A DNA stretch of 64,000 bases. Origin: Meloidogyne chitwoodi (lineage: Eukaryota > Nematoda > Chromadorea > Rhabditida > Meloidogynidae). A program made the position numbers and the translations under genes. The notes below the pieces were generated by a model. It saw nothing but the letters and a program-made list of their open reading frames with translations, did not search any database and was not told the origin of the DNA. This document shows, piece after piece, positions 11,869 through 23,821 of the stretch. The stretch lies in NCBI GenBank assembly GCA_015183035.1, contig JACZZP010000013.1:434001-498000 (forward strand), written 5' to 3'. Position 1 is the stretch's first letter. Every line of letters starts with the position of its first letter.

Positions 11869-13021
11869 CTATTTCTCTCCATTATTATAAGGCGGAAGTC
11901 CATACTCTTCCGGAAAGAATTCATTCAACGAAAAAATCATTTCAGCAAAATTAGGATAACGAAGAAATTTCCTCTCTATTGCATCCTGACCTCCCCAATT
12001 GGTAATTTCAGAATCCTGTTGAGGAACCCAAATTACAGTACATCCAGCAGATAGAGCCGATTTAACCCCATTAATGGAATCTTCGAAGACAAGAACCTCA
12101 GATGGATTTTTTGGTGGTGGTTTCATTCTACGCATTGTTACCTAAAATTAAATAAATAAATTTTATTTTTAAAAAGAAAAAACCAAGTATGGATCAGGCC
12201 CAGGCTTTCCAACCTCCACTTCTGGATCATCTCCGGCCAAAACTACAATATTCATCTGTTGAAAATTTTTTTTTAAATTAAAAATAGATTAATTAGACAA
12301 TTTAAAAATCCCAAAAAATTAACACAAATTTTTTTCTTTAAAAAAAACTCCAAAAATCTTTCAAACCTTTTTAACGAGATCCTCACACTTATCAATCTTT
12401 TTAGAAAATTCCTCGCTAGATGAACTCGTACAAATTGAAGTTTGAACCCCATTCTTTTGCAAATGTTCAATAAGACGACGAGCACCAGGCATTAACTTCA
12501 TTTCAGGCAAAAGTTTGTCCAAAGATTGATTGTAAGCATCCAAATATTTCTTTTTTTTTAATTATAAAATTAATTAATTAAAAAAATAAAAAAACCTTTT
12601 CAGTGACTTTCTTCTCAGCTAATCCAGTTCTTCGCAGAACACAATCCACAGCATCATTCAAATTCCTCCCCATTTGTGCATGTTTGATTTCAAGTGTATA
12701 TTCACCACCAAAACGTTCACAAGCTTCAGCATTTGCCTTTAAATGGATTTTTTTAATTCAAATAAAAAAATTATTTGAAAATTATTAAAAAAATACTTTT
12801 AATTAAAAAAAAACCTTGTAGAAAATAGTCTCAGAGTCAACAATAATTCCATCAAAATCAAAAATGACAGATTTAATTTTCTTCGGATTAATTCTACCTC
12901 TCTTAAATTCTTTCTCTTCACGAGAATTGTAGAGGTGTTTGGCTGCAAGACCAACAGAACTGCCAAAGGTTGTTCCACTAGCAGCTAATAGCCATGGAAA
13001 GCGAAGAAAAGTTTGAAACAT
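11869..13021 (-). CDS. HAD-family phosphatase, pseudouridine-5'-phosphatase-like
   Basis: Five exons, 13021-12815, 12736-12596, 12549-12367, 12255-12184 and 12141-11869, all split at codon boundaries, give 291 residues. All four HAD motifs are visible: motif I FDFDGIIVDSE with the nucleophile and acid/base Asp; motif II CTSSSS; motif III Lys in GKPGPDPYL; motif IV FEDSINGVKSA. Between motifs I and II lies the helical cap (GRNLNDAVDCVLRRTGL). This order and the VGKPxPDxY and EDSxNGV wording are those of pseudouridine-5'-phosphatase (HDHD1/PUDP), which dephosphorylates pseudouridine 5'-monophosphate. Other small-phosphosugar phosphatases of this subfamily look alike, so the substrate is inferred. 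The first 50 residues are extra and start with a hydrophobic/basic run (MFQTFLRFPWLLAASG), possibly a targeting or anchor sequence. Confidence 0.87.
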
Positions 13022-14302
13022 TTTTGAATTTATTTGTTGAGAGAGAAAAAGAGAGAGAAAAATAATATATAAATATATTACCCTGTAAAAATTTAAAAAT
13101 AAAATATAATATTAGGAATAGAAAATTAAAGAATATTGTGAATACATTGAGAATTTAATTTTATTACTTTTATACAAAAATTTTTTTGTTAAAATAAAAA
13201 AATATTTTGCAACGAATTATTTTTATGGCGTAATTACTTCATTTAAAGAGTCTATTTTTAATACAAAAATGAAGTTTTAAAACTTAAGTGTGATTCAAGT
13301 TTATTTTATTTCCATGCTTATTTAAATTATTCTTTACAACTTCCGGAAAGTTTTACATCTTTAAATCTTTTTACAAGTTCAGGAAAGTTTTATATATTTC
13401 TCGATGTATTACAATTTCTGTAAACTTGAAAAAATAATAAAATTAAGGCGTTGAATATTCTTGAAGTTTATGCTTGCTTAATTATTTCACAAGCTTAATT
13501 ATTAATTCAAATTAGTGCTTTTAATATGATTTAAATATTCTTATTTTGCAACATTTTTCTAAAATAACTATTATTTTTTACTCTTTTTTTTTTAAATTTT
13601 TTTAAATTTTATTTTTTTTAATTTGATGAGAATAAAATTAAAATTCTTTCTTTTTTGATAAGAATTTTGGCTAGCAATCATTTATAATAGACTTTTGTTA
13701 CATACTAACTTTTAGATATATCAACTGTACTTGCACACATGTCAACGATTGTCGCGCGGCGATTTTCTTTCTTTTCTCTTATTTTGCTTCTGATCGAATA
13801 ACAAAAATATAGGTATTATATGTGTGGGAGAATCGATCATTTTTCTCTCCTTAACTTTAATACAATTATCATCATTTATTTGCTATTAAAAATTTTTTTC
13901 AATTGCTCATGTATTCTGTGCACAAAATTGACAAGAAATTTTTTTATAATTTTTGTTAATTTTTATTTTATTTTTTAATATTGCGCAACCACGCGAATAT
14001 ATATAATATATAAATTTTCTCAACAATTTTTGTATTTAGTTATTTTCTGTTGTTTTTATATATGTTCAAATAATAATCATAAACAACAAATACAATTGCT
14101 AAACATTGTAATGAAGGTAAATTTAATGTTTTTGAATGTTTTTGTAATTTTTAATTTTTTTGAATGTTTTTTAAAGTTAATGTTTAATGTTTTTATAATG
14201 TTTATGTTTGACTTAAATTTTAAGTTTACTAATGTTTTACTTGTAAAAACTTCAATTTTGCTAACAATCTAATTTATAGAATAAATGTTCAATTAACACT
14301 AA
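13022..14302. other. Divergent intergenic region
   Basis: This lies between the starts of the phosphatase gene (-) and the membrane-protein gene (+). It is AT-rich, with TTCCGGAAAG words at 13340-13390 and AACTTGAA-type words. There is no exon I can support. It presumably holds two divergent promoters. Confidence 0.5.
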
Positions 14303-16085
14303 ATGAATCTAAGTTTTGTATCAAACATATATTACCCTCAACTTATTGAAAGATCTCAAAAACCATTTTTATCGACATTATTTATTTTTACCTTTATTTT
14401 TGAAGGTGAATTTTAATAATTTATATTTTAAATTATTTAATTTTTAGTTCTCATTAATTGTTTAATTCTTGCTAATTCTGCACAAAAATTGTCAAACCAT
14501 GAGACTACAACTTTAAGAGTACTCCAACAAAAAAATACTCCTGATAGTAGGTTTATAATTTAAAAATAAGAATAAAGAATTATTAAAAATATATAATTAA
14601 ATTTTTCAGACTTTAATATAGGCGTAATTCATGTCAAATTGAAAAATTGGACGACTACAAGATTTCCCAGAATTCCAAATAAATTTCATTTTATATTAAA
14701 TGAGACAGATAATCTAGAACAATTAAATAAAAGACGAAGAAATAATAATGAAGTTGGTGAAAGTCGCGGAAGAAGGACAGATGGAAGTCATCCAAACCGT
14801 GGAGGGAGTGGTAGCATGGAGATGGATGGTATTTAATAAGAATAATAAAATGCAAACTTAAAGCACAAACTTAAATAAATAAACTTAAAAGTCTAGAATA
14901 CAAACTTTAAGCTAATTTAGGAAAACAAGTGCAAACTTATAAACTTAAAGCACAAACTTAAATAAATAAACTTGAAAATAATAATAAATTTTAAGCACAA
15001 ACTTTAATCATTAAATAAAATTTTTCTTTTAAGCAATCTTCCCTTTCTTGCTTCTGGCTTTGGGATTAGCTCTTGTTGCATTTTTTGTTATACTTTATGC
15101 AATTCTGAATGCTTTGCTCCAACGAAAGGATCAACACGAATCTGAACGAAGAAGAAAAAGAAAAAGGAGGAAAGCAAGAAGAAAAAGAGGGTGGAGAAAC
15201 GATAATAATGATCTGATTGAAAGGGGAAAACAATTTGAAAATGATGAAGATAATAGCTCAGAAGAGAAGCAAGTGTGTTTTTTTTATTTATCTATTTTTC
15301 TTTGTTTTTTAATTAATTTTTATTTAGCTTGACTCACTAGATGAAGGAAGTAACGATCTAGCTCATCCATCATTAAAGGCATCTAGGCGATGGCATCGTT
15401 CTCGTGATGGGCAATTATCACCATTGGAAGTGGATGATGAACTAATGGAACGAAATGAAAGTGATTGGATGATGACTGCTGGTGGGATGAGGCGATATAG
15501 ACAACATAGAGCAACAGGGTAAATTAGCTTTTTGTGTAAAAAAAGAAAACTTAAAACATAAAATTTTGAATCTAAGGAGTAGACGGGCACCTCCACCACT
15601 TCCACAATTACCCCCACCTACTCATGAAGTACCACCAAGATCTCGACAACTAAGCCAACAGCATTATCCACAACATTATGCAAGAGGCCAAAGGCATATT
15701 GGTTGGGCAAATGAAGATCAGATTAGTTTGCCTGGTATTCTCCGGTCAACTCCAATGCCTCCCCCACCACCTCCTCCGAGAGTTCCGCCGCCAGCGCCAC
15801 CATTACCTGCAAGATGTATATTATTTTAATATATTCAAGTGTAAAATTTTTTTTAATAAAGATCAGAAACGTACAAGAAGGCATCCACCAGTAGAACCTA
15901 GTATTGAAAATAGTAGTGACGAAAATGACGATCAAAGCAGCGATGGTGGTAATAGAAGACATCGAGTTTATCATAAAAAACGTCAAGATGATGAAAAAAG
16001 AAATCCCCCTTCACAACTTCGTCGAGAGAATACTGACTCAACTATATCATCCTTACAACGGGGAGGTCGCGCAGGATCTCTTTAA
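14303..16085 (+). CDS. Single-pass membrane protein with basic and proline-rich cytoplasmic tail
   Basis: Seven exons, 14303-14405, 14448-14546, 14610-14828, 15034-15272, 15328-15518, 15577-15815 and 15862-16085, close in phase to 437 residues. The N-terminus has a hydrophobic stretch (residues about 24-45, FLSTLFIFTFIFEVLINCLI) that may be a signal peptide. A polar ectodomain of about 100 residues follows, with an NET sequon. A strong membrane helix (PFLLLALGLALVAFFVILYA) starts about residue 142. Immediately after it comes a very basic stretch (RRRKRKRRKARRKRG), the usual inside marker, then an acidic segment, a proline-rich section with PPPPPPP and PPPLPQLPPP suited to SH3/WW/EVH1 partners, and a Ser/Asp/Arg-rich end. 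I do not recognise the family. The layout suggests an adaptor or receptor-like type I membrane protein; function unknown. It lies divergent to the phosphatase gene and convergent with daf-16. Confidence 0.75.
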
Positions 16086-17484
16086 TTTTGGAATTATACA
16101 AAAATTATATTATGTGATATGCCCAATATTTTTATTAACCACCCTCACACTTTTAAAATACATACCTATATTTTGTAAAAATAAAATTATTTAGAAAAAA
16201 TTGTGTTTTTACAAATTGTAAATTACTTCCGGAAAAGTTGTAAAAAAAGAAAACAATTTTTACAAATTGTAAATTACTTCCGGAAAAGTTGTAAGGTATT
16301 TATAAAAATATAAAACTTGAAACAAAAAATCACACAAAATTTATTCTTTCACATTCGAATCAATTAAAAACATTAACTAATATTTTTACATTTACAAAAT
16401 AATAATAATATAATATATTAAATCCGTTAAAATGATTTATAGTTATAAAAATGTGTTGATAGTAATTAGGGCAGGAGAATGTTTTTATATTTTTAAATGA
16501 GTTTTAGTTTCCAATTTGTTATTCTCAATAAAAACATCTTTTAAAATTTAATTTTTAGTTTTTTAGAAAAATTGTTGGAATGAAAAACTAGTTAAATTTA
16601 GAGGTGTAAACATTTAAAGGACTTTTGCGGATAAAAGAAATTTTTTAAAAATAATTAACGAGAACTGAGTAAATGAATGATGAGGAAATTAATCAAAATA
16701 ACTATAAAACATAAATATAAACGAAAAAAATGGAAATATTTTTAAATTTTAGAGTTAGAAAAAATAAATTTTTATTTTCCAAAAATAAAAACTATCATTA
16801 AAAAATATAATTAAAAATAAAAAGAATAAAATGAAAGAAAAATGACTTGAAAGATCCGATACAATTCAAATGATACAAAATTTTTTAAATTGGATTAAAT
16901 AAATTATTTAAGTCTACGCTTCAATTTAAATTTTAAAGATATTAAATGAATTTTTAAATTATTTTGAATTAATGTTTGTAATTTGGAATATTATATGTAT
17001 TTATATTTCGAATGTTTTTCAGGAAAGTTTTATATTTTTAAATGTTTTTAGTATTTCCGGAAAGTTTTATTTTTTGTTTTTAAATGTTTTTACAATATTT
17101 CTGAATGTTTTACAACTTCCGGAAAGTTGTTAAATAATAAAATGAAAGCGTTGACTAATACATATAATTACTAATCCTTTACTGTTGTTACATATTTTTT
17201 CAAAAAAAAACTTTATTTTTTAGCTAGAAAAAATTTATAACTTAAATTTTTGAAAAAATTAAAATTTTAAAAGAAAATGAGGTAAATAATTTTACATTTA
17301 AATAAAATATAGTAGTTTCTTCATTTATTAATAAATTGAATAAATGGGGAAAAATAACGAATCTTGATGTTTCTTCAATCCCTGCTCTAACCAAATATAA
17401 TAATAAAAAAATAAATGTATGTAATAAAAGATTGAAAATAATTAAACATTTTTCATATTTCTTTTATCTTTTTTTTTTAATTTT
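16086..17484. other. Convergent spacer with TTCCGGAA repeats
   Basis: No exon. A 50-bp unit with the core ACTTCCGGAAAAGTTGTAA is duplicated in tandem at 16203-16300. More TTCCGGAAAGTT words occur at 17040-17130. AATAAA words lie on both strands for the flanking 3' ends. Confidence 0.6.
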
Positions 17485-20337
17485 TTATGGTAAATCAAAC
17501 TGTCCACCCTGTGCCAATTCATGTCGCAATACTGCATCAACATCCAAATCAGCAAATGCTTGCTGGTCAACTGGCATTGCATTAACATTTTCCAAATCAA
17601 AAGGAAGAGAAGAAGAAGCTCCTTCATTATTATTAGAAATTAAACAAATTTCATTAGTATTTTCACCATTAATCATTCCTCCATTAGAAAACATCATTTG
17701 TCCATCTCTATTTGAAATTGGATGAATTTGTTGTGAAAAAGTTGCTCGATTCCATTGTTGATAATTATTATCTGGCGAAAAGATTTGTTGTTGTTGGTGT
17801 CCGTTAGTTGTAAATATAGAAACCGGATAAGATTGCGAAGAAATAATAGATGATGAAGATACACTAAAATTAAATATATTCAAGAGTTTTATTGTTTTTA
17901 ATGTTTTTAGTATTTCAGGAAAGTTTTATTTGTTTTTCAATGTTTTCAGTAGTTCCGGAAAGTTTTATTTGTTTTTTTTAATGTTTTCATTATTTCCGGA
18001 AAATTTTATTTTTTTAATGTTTTTATTATTTCCGTAATTTTTTCAGATATGTTTATATTATTCCGGAAATTTGTTTTTGTCTAATTACCTCGCTTGATTC
18101 AATTTCATCGGTGTCATCATTTGCTGATTTGAATTTTCCATTTGCTTTAGTAATAATGGATTTGCTGCCTGCATTTGCGTAGGTAACGGGCCACGCACTG
18201 CACTTAATTCTTGATAGGAGGGCGGTGCAATAATAACCGAAGGTTCTTGTTTAATAATTTTAGAGTGTTGTTGATCATTATCAATTTCACATTTTGGAAC
18301 GACTAGAGGATGAAGGGTATTGATAGAATTTGAAGGAGAAGTGGCAGAGGGAATCAGTGATGAATGACGTTTGTTGACACGAATTAATGCTAAAATAATC
18401 TTTTAAAATTTATATATTTTTTTAATTTTTATACTTCCATTCCCATTTAGTTGAAAAGTTGGCCTCAATGATGGTCGTCGCCCATCCAAGCGCATCTGAC
18501 CTGTTCGGTCAAGCAATTCACTAACTTGTGGATTTAATATTTGTTGTTGTTGTCCTTCCATTTGTTGTTGTTCCATCCATGGGGGGAAGTCAATATCTTC
18601 AATGCAAACAGTTCCAGAAGTCTCAAGGTTTGGAGAGAAGCGAGTGTTGCCTCCAGAAACTGAGAGAGTAGAATTTGCACGAGGCCTGAAAAATCAAAAC
18701 TTGAAGCAAACAAAAAATTAAGATTTAAATAAAATCTAAAGCTTACAACTTGTATAAAAAATTAAAATTAATTAAAAAAATTAACCTGAATACATCAAAA
18801 TTGTTATTATTAGCAGAATTGCCAGTAACAACAATTGGACCTTCTTCTCCTCCACATATATTTCCCATCATTTCTGCTGTCGTTGTCCCTGCTGTTGGCA
18901 TCTCTTCATGACAAATATCATTAGGGAAAGATAAATCCTGCATTGAAGCAGCCTCTATTGAATAACAATTTTCAGAATGTTTCAAATCTTTGTTTAAGTG
19001 TTGTTCTACACGTTTTCGAGCATTTCCACGACGTTTGCGATCCATGAAAGATTTACTAGAATTTTCCATAGTGTTTGCGCGTCGTCGAGGATTACGTCCA
19101 GGTTTTGCTAAACATTTTTATTAGTTAAGAAAATGAAACAAACTTAAAACTACAATGTAAACTTAAAGTATTAATTTAAATTGTAAGTTTAATTTAAAAC
19201 TTGTATTAGATTGTAAACTTGAAAACTTAGATTGTAAACTTGAAAACATATGTTATTAAACCCGAATTAAACACAAAACATTAAACAAGTTTACTAAATT
19301 TGTGGTATAAAAACTTGAAAAGCGCAAACTTAAGTTTTTAAATTAAATATACTAAAACTTGAAATAAAATAAAAGTTTATATAAACTTGATTAAAACAAT
19401 ATTATTTTTAATCTTACCATCAGGATTAATTATCCACCAACTGCTTTTTCCAGCCCCTTCATTCTGAATGCGCATAAAACGACTGTGCAATGAGAGATTG
19501 TGACGGATTGAATTCTGAAAATTTATTTTTTTAAATAAAAAAAATTTATTTTATTATATTTTTATTTATTTATTTTTTATAAATTAAAAAAAAAAAAGTG
19601 AGAAAAGGAAGAAAATACAAGTCAATTCCCCCAAAAAACACCTTCCATCCCTGTGCATCTTCTTGAGTTGAACGTCCACCAAAATAGGGAACATTTTCAG
19701 AAAACCATTGATAAATTTCATTTAATTTTAATTTTCCTTCTGGTGAAGTAATTAATGCTCTAGCAATTAAATCAGAATAAGACTCTTCTCCCCAAGGATT
19801 TGGTTTTCTTCCATAATTATTTGAAGAATTATTAAAATTTAAATTTAATAAATTTAAATTATCATTTAATTTATTATTATTACGACGAATTCTTTTATTA
19901 TTTGTTTGTTTTTTAATTTTTAAAATATTTAATAAAGACGATTTTGTTGAAGAACAATTATCTTCTTCTTCTATTAATGATGATGTTGAAGGTATATTTT
20001 TACAATTATTATTTAATAATAATAATTCTGAAATATTTGGCTGCTTTACTGGCCATGTATGAGAACGAGCACGTTGTTCTGGTTCAAAACAGCAATTTGA
20101 GGAAGAATCACAAAATAAATCATCGTTTATATAGTCATCACTTATTGAATTGTTAGAACGCTGTTTTTGGGTAATTTTAGACTCTGTTAAATTTTGGGGT
20201 GGTCCAGAAGCATTTTCTAATTTATTTTTTGATATTTGTTGCATTGAAGAAAATTTTAAAAAATTTGAGGAAGAAGAAAAAGTTGGAGAAGAAGAAGAAG
20301 AGGTATTATTAGAGGTACTCAAAGTTGGTGGTTCCAT
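17485..20337 (-). CDS. daf-16: DAF-16/FOXO transcription factor, b-type isoform
   Basis: A separate first exon, 20337-19642, starts with ATG and codes 232 residues. It splices in phase to the same exon 19514-19418 used by the a-type form, then to the shared 3' exons, for a total of 681 residues. It has its own Akt site (RARSHTWP, preceded by CCFEPEQ) and its own first half of the forkhead domain ([17 protein letters not shown] to [15 protein letters not shown]). C. elegans daf-16 also has two alternative half-forkhead exons; this one resembles its b form and the upstream one its a form. The N-terminus is Ser/Asn-rich. The 1.1-kb intron upstream (20338-21489) is the likely internal promoter. 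The exon ends at a GT following GGATGGAAG, the same position as the a-type exon. Confidence 0.93.
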
Positions 20338-23300
20338 TATAATTAAAAATCATTTTTAATTAAATTTTAATTATTTTCTTAATAAATTGGAAAAAAAATT
20401 AAAATAATAAAAAATGGATTTTGGATCAATTATTTAATTTTATTTATTTTATCGAAAAATATTAAATTAAAAAAGAAAAAAAATAAATAAAAGAAAGAAA
20501 ATATATTCTATTTAAAATCAGGTTTGTTAGGTAAGTTTTCTCGATAAATGATCGAAAAATATAAACTTAACTTTGAAAAATAAATATTAAAAGAAAATAG
20601 AAAAGAGAACACAAATATAAAAATTATATATTTTATTTAAAACATTTAGTAAAGGAAACAAAAAAAAGAAAAAAGGTCAATCTCTCCGAAAAGAAAGAAA
20701 GAAGGGGATTTGTTTAGAAAAAATACAAAGAAGAAAAGAAATAAGGGATTTGGAGAGAAAATACAAGGAAAATTAGACAAAGAATTAAAAATGAATATAT
20801 AAGGTAATTAAGAAAAGGATAAAATTTCAGAAAAATGATAATTATTAAAAAACACATTTATTCTGAAATTGTTTCTTTTAAATTCTGAAAATTATAAAAA
20901 AACACAGTTTTAAAATAATAAATTCTGATATGTGTTTCTTTTAAATTCTGAAAATTACAAAAAAACATATTTTTTAAATTAAATGTGTTTTGGTAAAAAT
21001 TAAATTCTGAAAATTAAATTGCTTTAATATGTACATAATCTTCTGATAAAATAAATAGTAAAATACATGTATAAATTCACAAAGAAAATAAAAAAAAGTA
21101 GCAAAAAAAGTAATTTTGAACATGACAAGAATTGAGGAAGGCGATAATAAATAGTTGGCGTGAATAAAAAAAATAAAAATAGTACATATGTAGTAGAAAG
21201 TGGCCTTGGTGGGAAGAATAAGAGTAAATCGATTTTTTAGTGGACAGCACACACAAGAATGGAAAAAAATTGGGGGTTATTTAGTAGGTGAATGAAAAAA
21301 AAGGACAGATGGTAAGGGTGGTCCGTTGTATAATACTCCTCCAATCTCTCAACTCTTTGGGGACGCACTGCTGCTATGGGGACGAGAAAATGGTTGGGGG
21401 TATGGAAAGGGAACAAAATTGCGAAGATTTTGAGATAAAAAAATTAGAAAAATTTATTTTTTTTTAATTTTTAAAAATTCTCTCCTCACCTTCCAACCAG
21501 CACTGCTGTTAGAATCTCCTTTATCTCGAAAATAAGCAACATTATGTACCATCCATTCGTAGACTTGACTTAAAGTTAAACGTTTTTCTGGAGACGCAAA
21601 AATTGCTTGAGTGATTAAATCCGCATAAGACATATTTCCCCAAGCATTTCTACGAGTTGAAGATTTTTTAGAAGCAATTGAGGCAGAGGAGGAACAAGGA
21701 AGTGCCTGACCTAAAGAAGGCGATTCTGCTCGGGAAGAATCACCACCTAGAGCAGAGTCTGGACGATCTCTGAAATTATTAATATTTTTGTATTTTCTGA
21801 AAACAGAAAGTGTGTTTTTTATTATTTCCGGATCTTATTGTTTGGTAATATTATATTCTAAAAAATACAAATAAAAATCAAATATGTGTTCCGGAGTTCT
21901 GATTTCCAAAAATAATGTTTTCCGGAAATTAATTCTGATTTTGTTTTTATCTGTATTTTCAAATATTTCTAAATTTATATTAAAAATTAATTAATATATT
22001 TTCCGGAATTCTGATTTTGTGTAGAAACAAAACATTTGTATTTTCCAGAAATAATTATTCTGATTGTTTAAGTTTTAAAAATACAATTCTGATATATTCT
22101 TATAGTTATAAACTTACTCAATATAACTCAACGGCTCTTCTGTAAAATCATCAAACGTTGGACTCTGTTGAATACCACTACCTAAACGTCCATTAGACAT
22201 TCCACCCTGTTGGCAGTAAGTTGAAGAAAATTGTTCATTTACTACACAACAATCATCAATATCTTCATCATAAATGCTACTAAATTAAATTTTAAAATAT
22301 TTATTTATTTATTTATTTTTACCTTTCCTCTTCCGGAATTCTGTCGTGTATAAGTGGAGAAGTTTGTGCTTGGCCTTCGATACTCATTGCATCACGACGC
22401 ATTGGCCATGTATTGCAACGATCTCTAGGTAACTAAAAAGAAAAAAGATCAATGAGTGAATAAAGTAAATTAAAAGGAAAAATAATAGATTAAATAAAAT
22501 CGATAAAAGATGAGTGATTTTCTAGATAATCTCTTATATTCCAGAGCTTGAAGCTCGAATGCATAAAATTAAAAGATCAAACACCTTAATAAATCCTAAA
22601 GAAAAAATCTGGGCCAATTAATAGTATAGGGTTAATATAATAATTTAGGTAAATAAAACTAACCGGTTCCAACTCTTCCAAATCCCCACGTATATCAGGC
22701 GAAAAATTGTGTGTATGCAACAAAATGTTAGTTCCATTTCCACTTGCAAAACATCCACTTCCTCCAATACCACTAAGTGAAGAAAGTCCAGAATCATTTG
22801 CCCCATTACCACCACAAATACTTCCAGAAGAAAGAGGTACCAAATGAGGTTGACTTCCAGATTGGCTAGTACTACTTGAAGGGGAACAACACATATTAAT
22901 ATTATTATTTGTTGTTGTTGTATTCATTATTAAATGTTGTTGTTGTTCTATTACATCACTACCAAGTTGACATAAAGTAGACCCAGAAGATGTTTGATGA
23001 AAAAGATAGGGCGTTGTTTGCGGTATTTTTGTTGTTGGATAACCGCCAATAAAGGTAGAAGAAGAGGATGCTGAAGATGCTGCAAGAGGAGAAAGGCCTG
23101 TTACTCCTATTGAAGTTGAAGCTTCTAAAAGCAAGAAATTTAGAAACATTATAAAACTTGAGTTTATTATTCTTTAATAAACTTAAGTTTGTTAAAACTT
23201 TTTAAAATAAACTTAAGTTTGTTAAAACATTTTAAAATAAACTTAAGTTTGTTAACAATTTTAAAATAAACTTAAGTTTGTTAACTTTTTAAAATAAGTT

Positions 23301-23821
23301 AGTTAATATTTAAAAAAATAAACTTAAGTTTACAAATGCAACTAAAAACATTATAGGTATTTTATTTATTAAAACAACTAAACCTTGTTGTAATCCATAA
23401 TTTGGTCTTCCGCTTGTATTCATTGTTGTATTTCCAAAATTAACAATTGTATCAGGTAATTGTTGTTTTTGTAAAGACATTTTCCAACAATTTTGTTGTT
23501 GTTGTTTTTCGTTTATTTCACCAAAACTATTAAATGAAGTTAAATAATTGTTATTATTATTTAAATTTGTTGAAGATTCAAATAATTGTGGAGAACTTCC
23601 CCCAACAACAGATGGTGGAGTTTGTGAAGGAAAGAGCCAACGGCACAATGGGGAAGGGGAATGATGATTTTCGGTACTTAGGGCAGAAATTGTTGTTTTT
23701 AATATTTTTGCTGGTGGCAAAGTATTTTGCACAGCAAATTGAATATTATTATTTTTATTATTATTGGGGAAATTTGAGGAAGAATTTGATGATAATGGTG
23801 AAGACGTTGTTGCGTTATTTT
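17485..23821 (-). CDS. daf-16: DAF-16/FOXO transcription factor, a-type isoform
   Basis: Upstream exons 23821-23384, 23124-22664, 22432-22323, 22279-22118 and 21769-21490 splice in phase to the common exons 19514-19418, 19107-18786, 18685-18435, 18389-18089 and 17863-17485. The exon 21769-21490 codes the first half of the forkhead domain ([17 protein letters not shown] to [10 protein letters not shown]); the common exon adds helix 3, [13 protein letters not shown]. Three Akt/PKB sites are visible: [16 protein letters not shown] after the forkhead, and RPRANS. The C-terminus is [18 protein letters not shown]. In insulin signalling, phosphorylation at these sites holds FOXO in the cytoplasm. 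The start is uncertain: the first exon is Asn/Gln-rich, open to 23821 behind a possible acceptor, and has no upstream in-frame ATG. The first in-frame ATG is at 23480; another possible start is the ATG at 23149, just before exon two. Confidence 0.93.
17890..18075. repeat. TTCCGGAA-centred tandem repeat in daf-16 intron
   Basis: Five degenerate units of about 35-40 bp with the form ATTTCCGGAAAATTTTATTT then TTTTTAATGTTTT fill most of the intron 17864-18088. Confidence 0.75.
20338..21489. promoter_or_regulatory. Likely promoter region of the b-type daf-16 transcript
   Basis: This 1.15-kb interval is an intron for a-type transcripts and lies directly upstream of the b-type first exon. A comparatively GC-rich patch lies at 21290-21420, in otherwise AT-rich DNA. 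Promoter function is inferred from position only; I see no defined binding site. Confidence 0.4.
22119..22278 (-). other. daf-16: daf-16 a-type exon with acidic linker
   Basis: This small exon codes [11 protein letters not shown] and a Gln/Ser-rich stretch ending in [13 protein letters not shown]. It links the first Akt-site exon to the half-forkhead exon. Phases 2/2 fit both neighbours. Confidence 0.8.
23176..23330. repeat. AAACTTAAGTTTG tandem repeat in daf-16 intron
   Basis: About five units of 30 bp, each with AAACTTAAGTTTGTTAA followed by an A/T tract, lie in the intron between the first two a-type exons (23125-23383). Confidence 0.8.
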
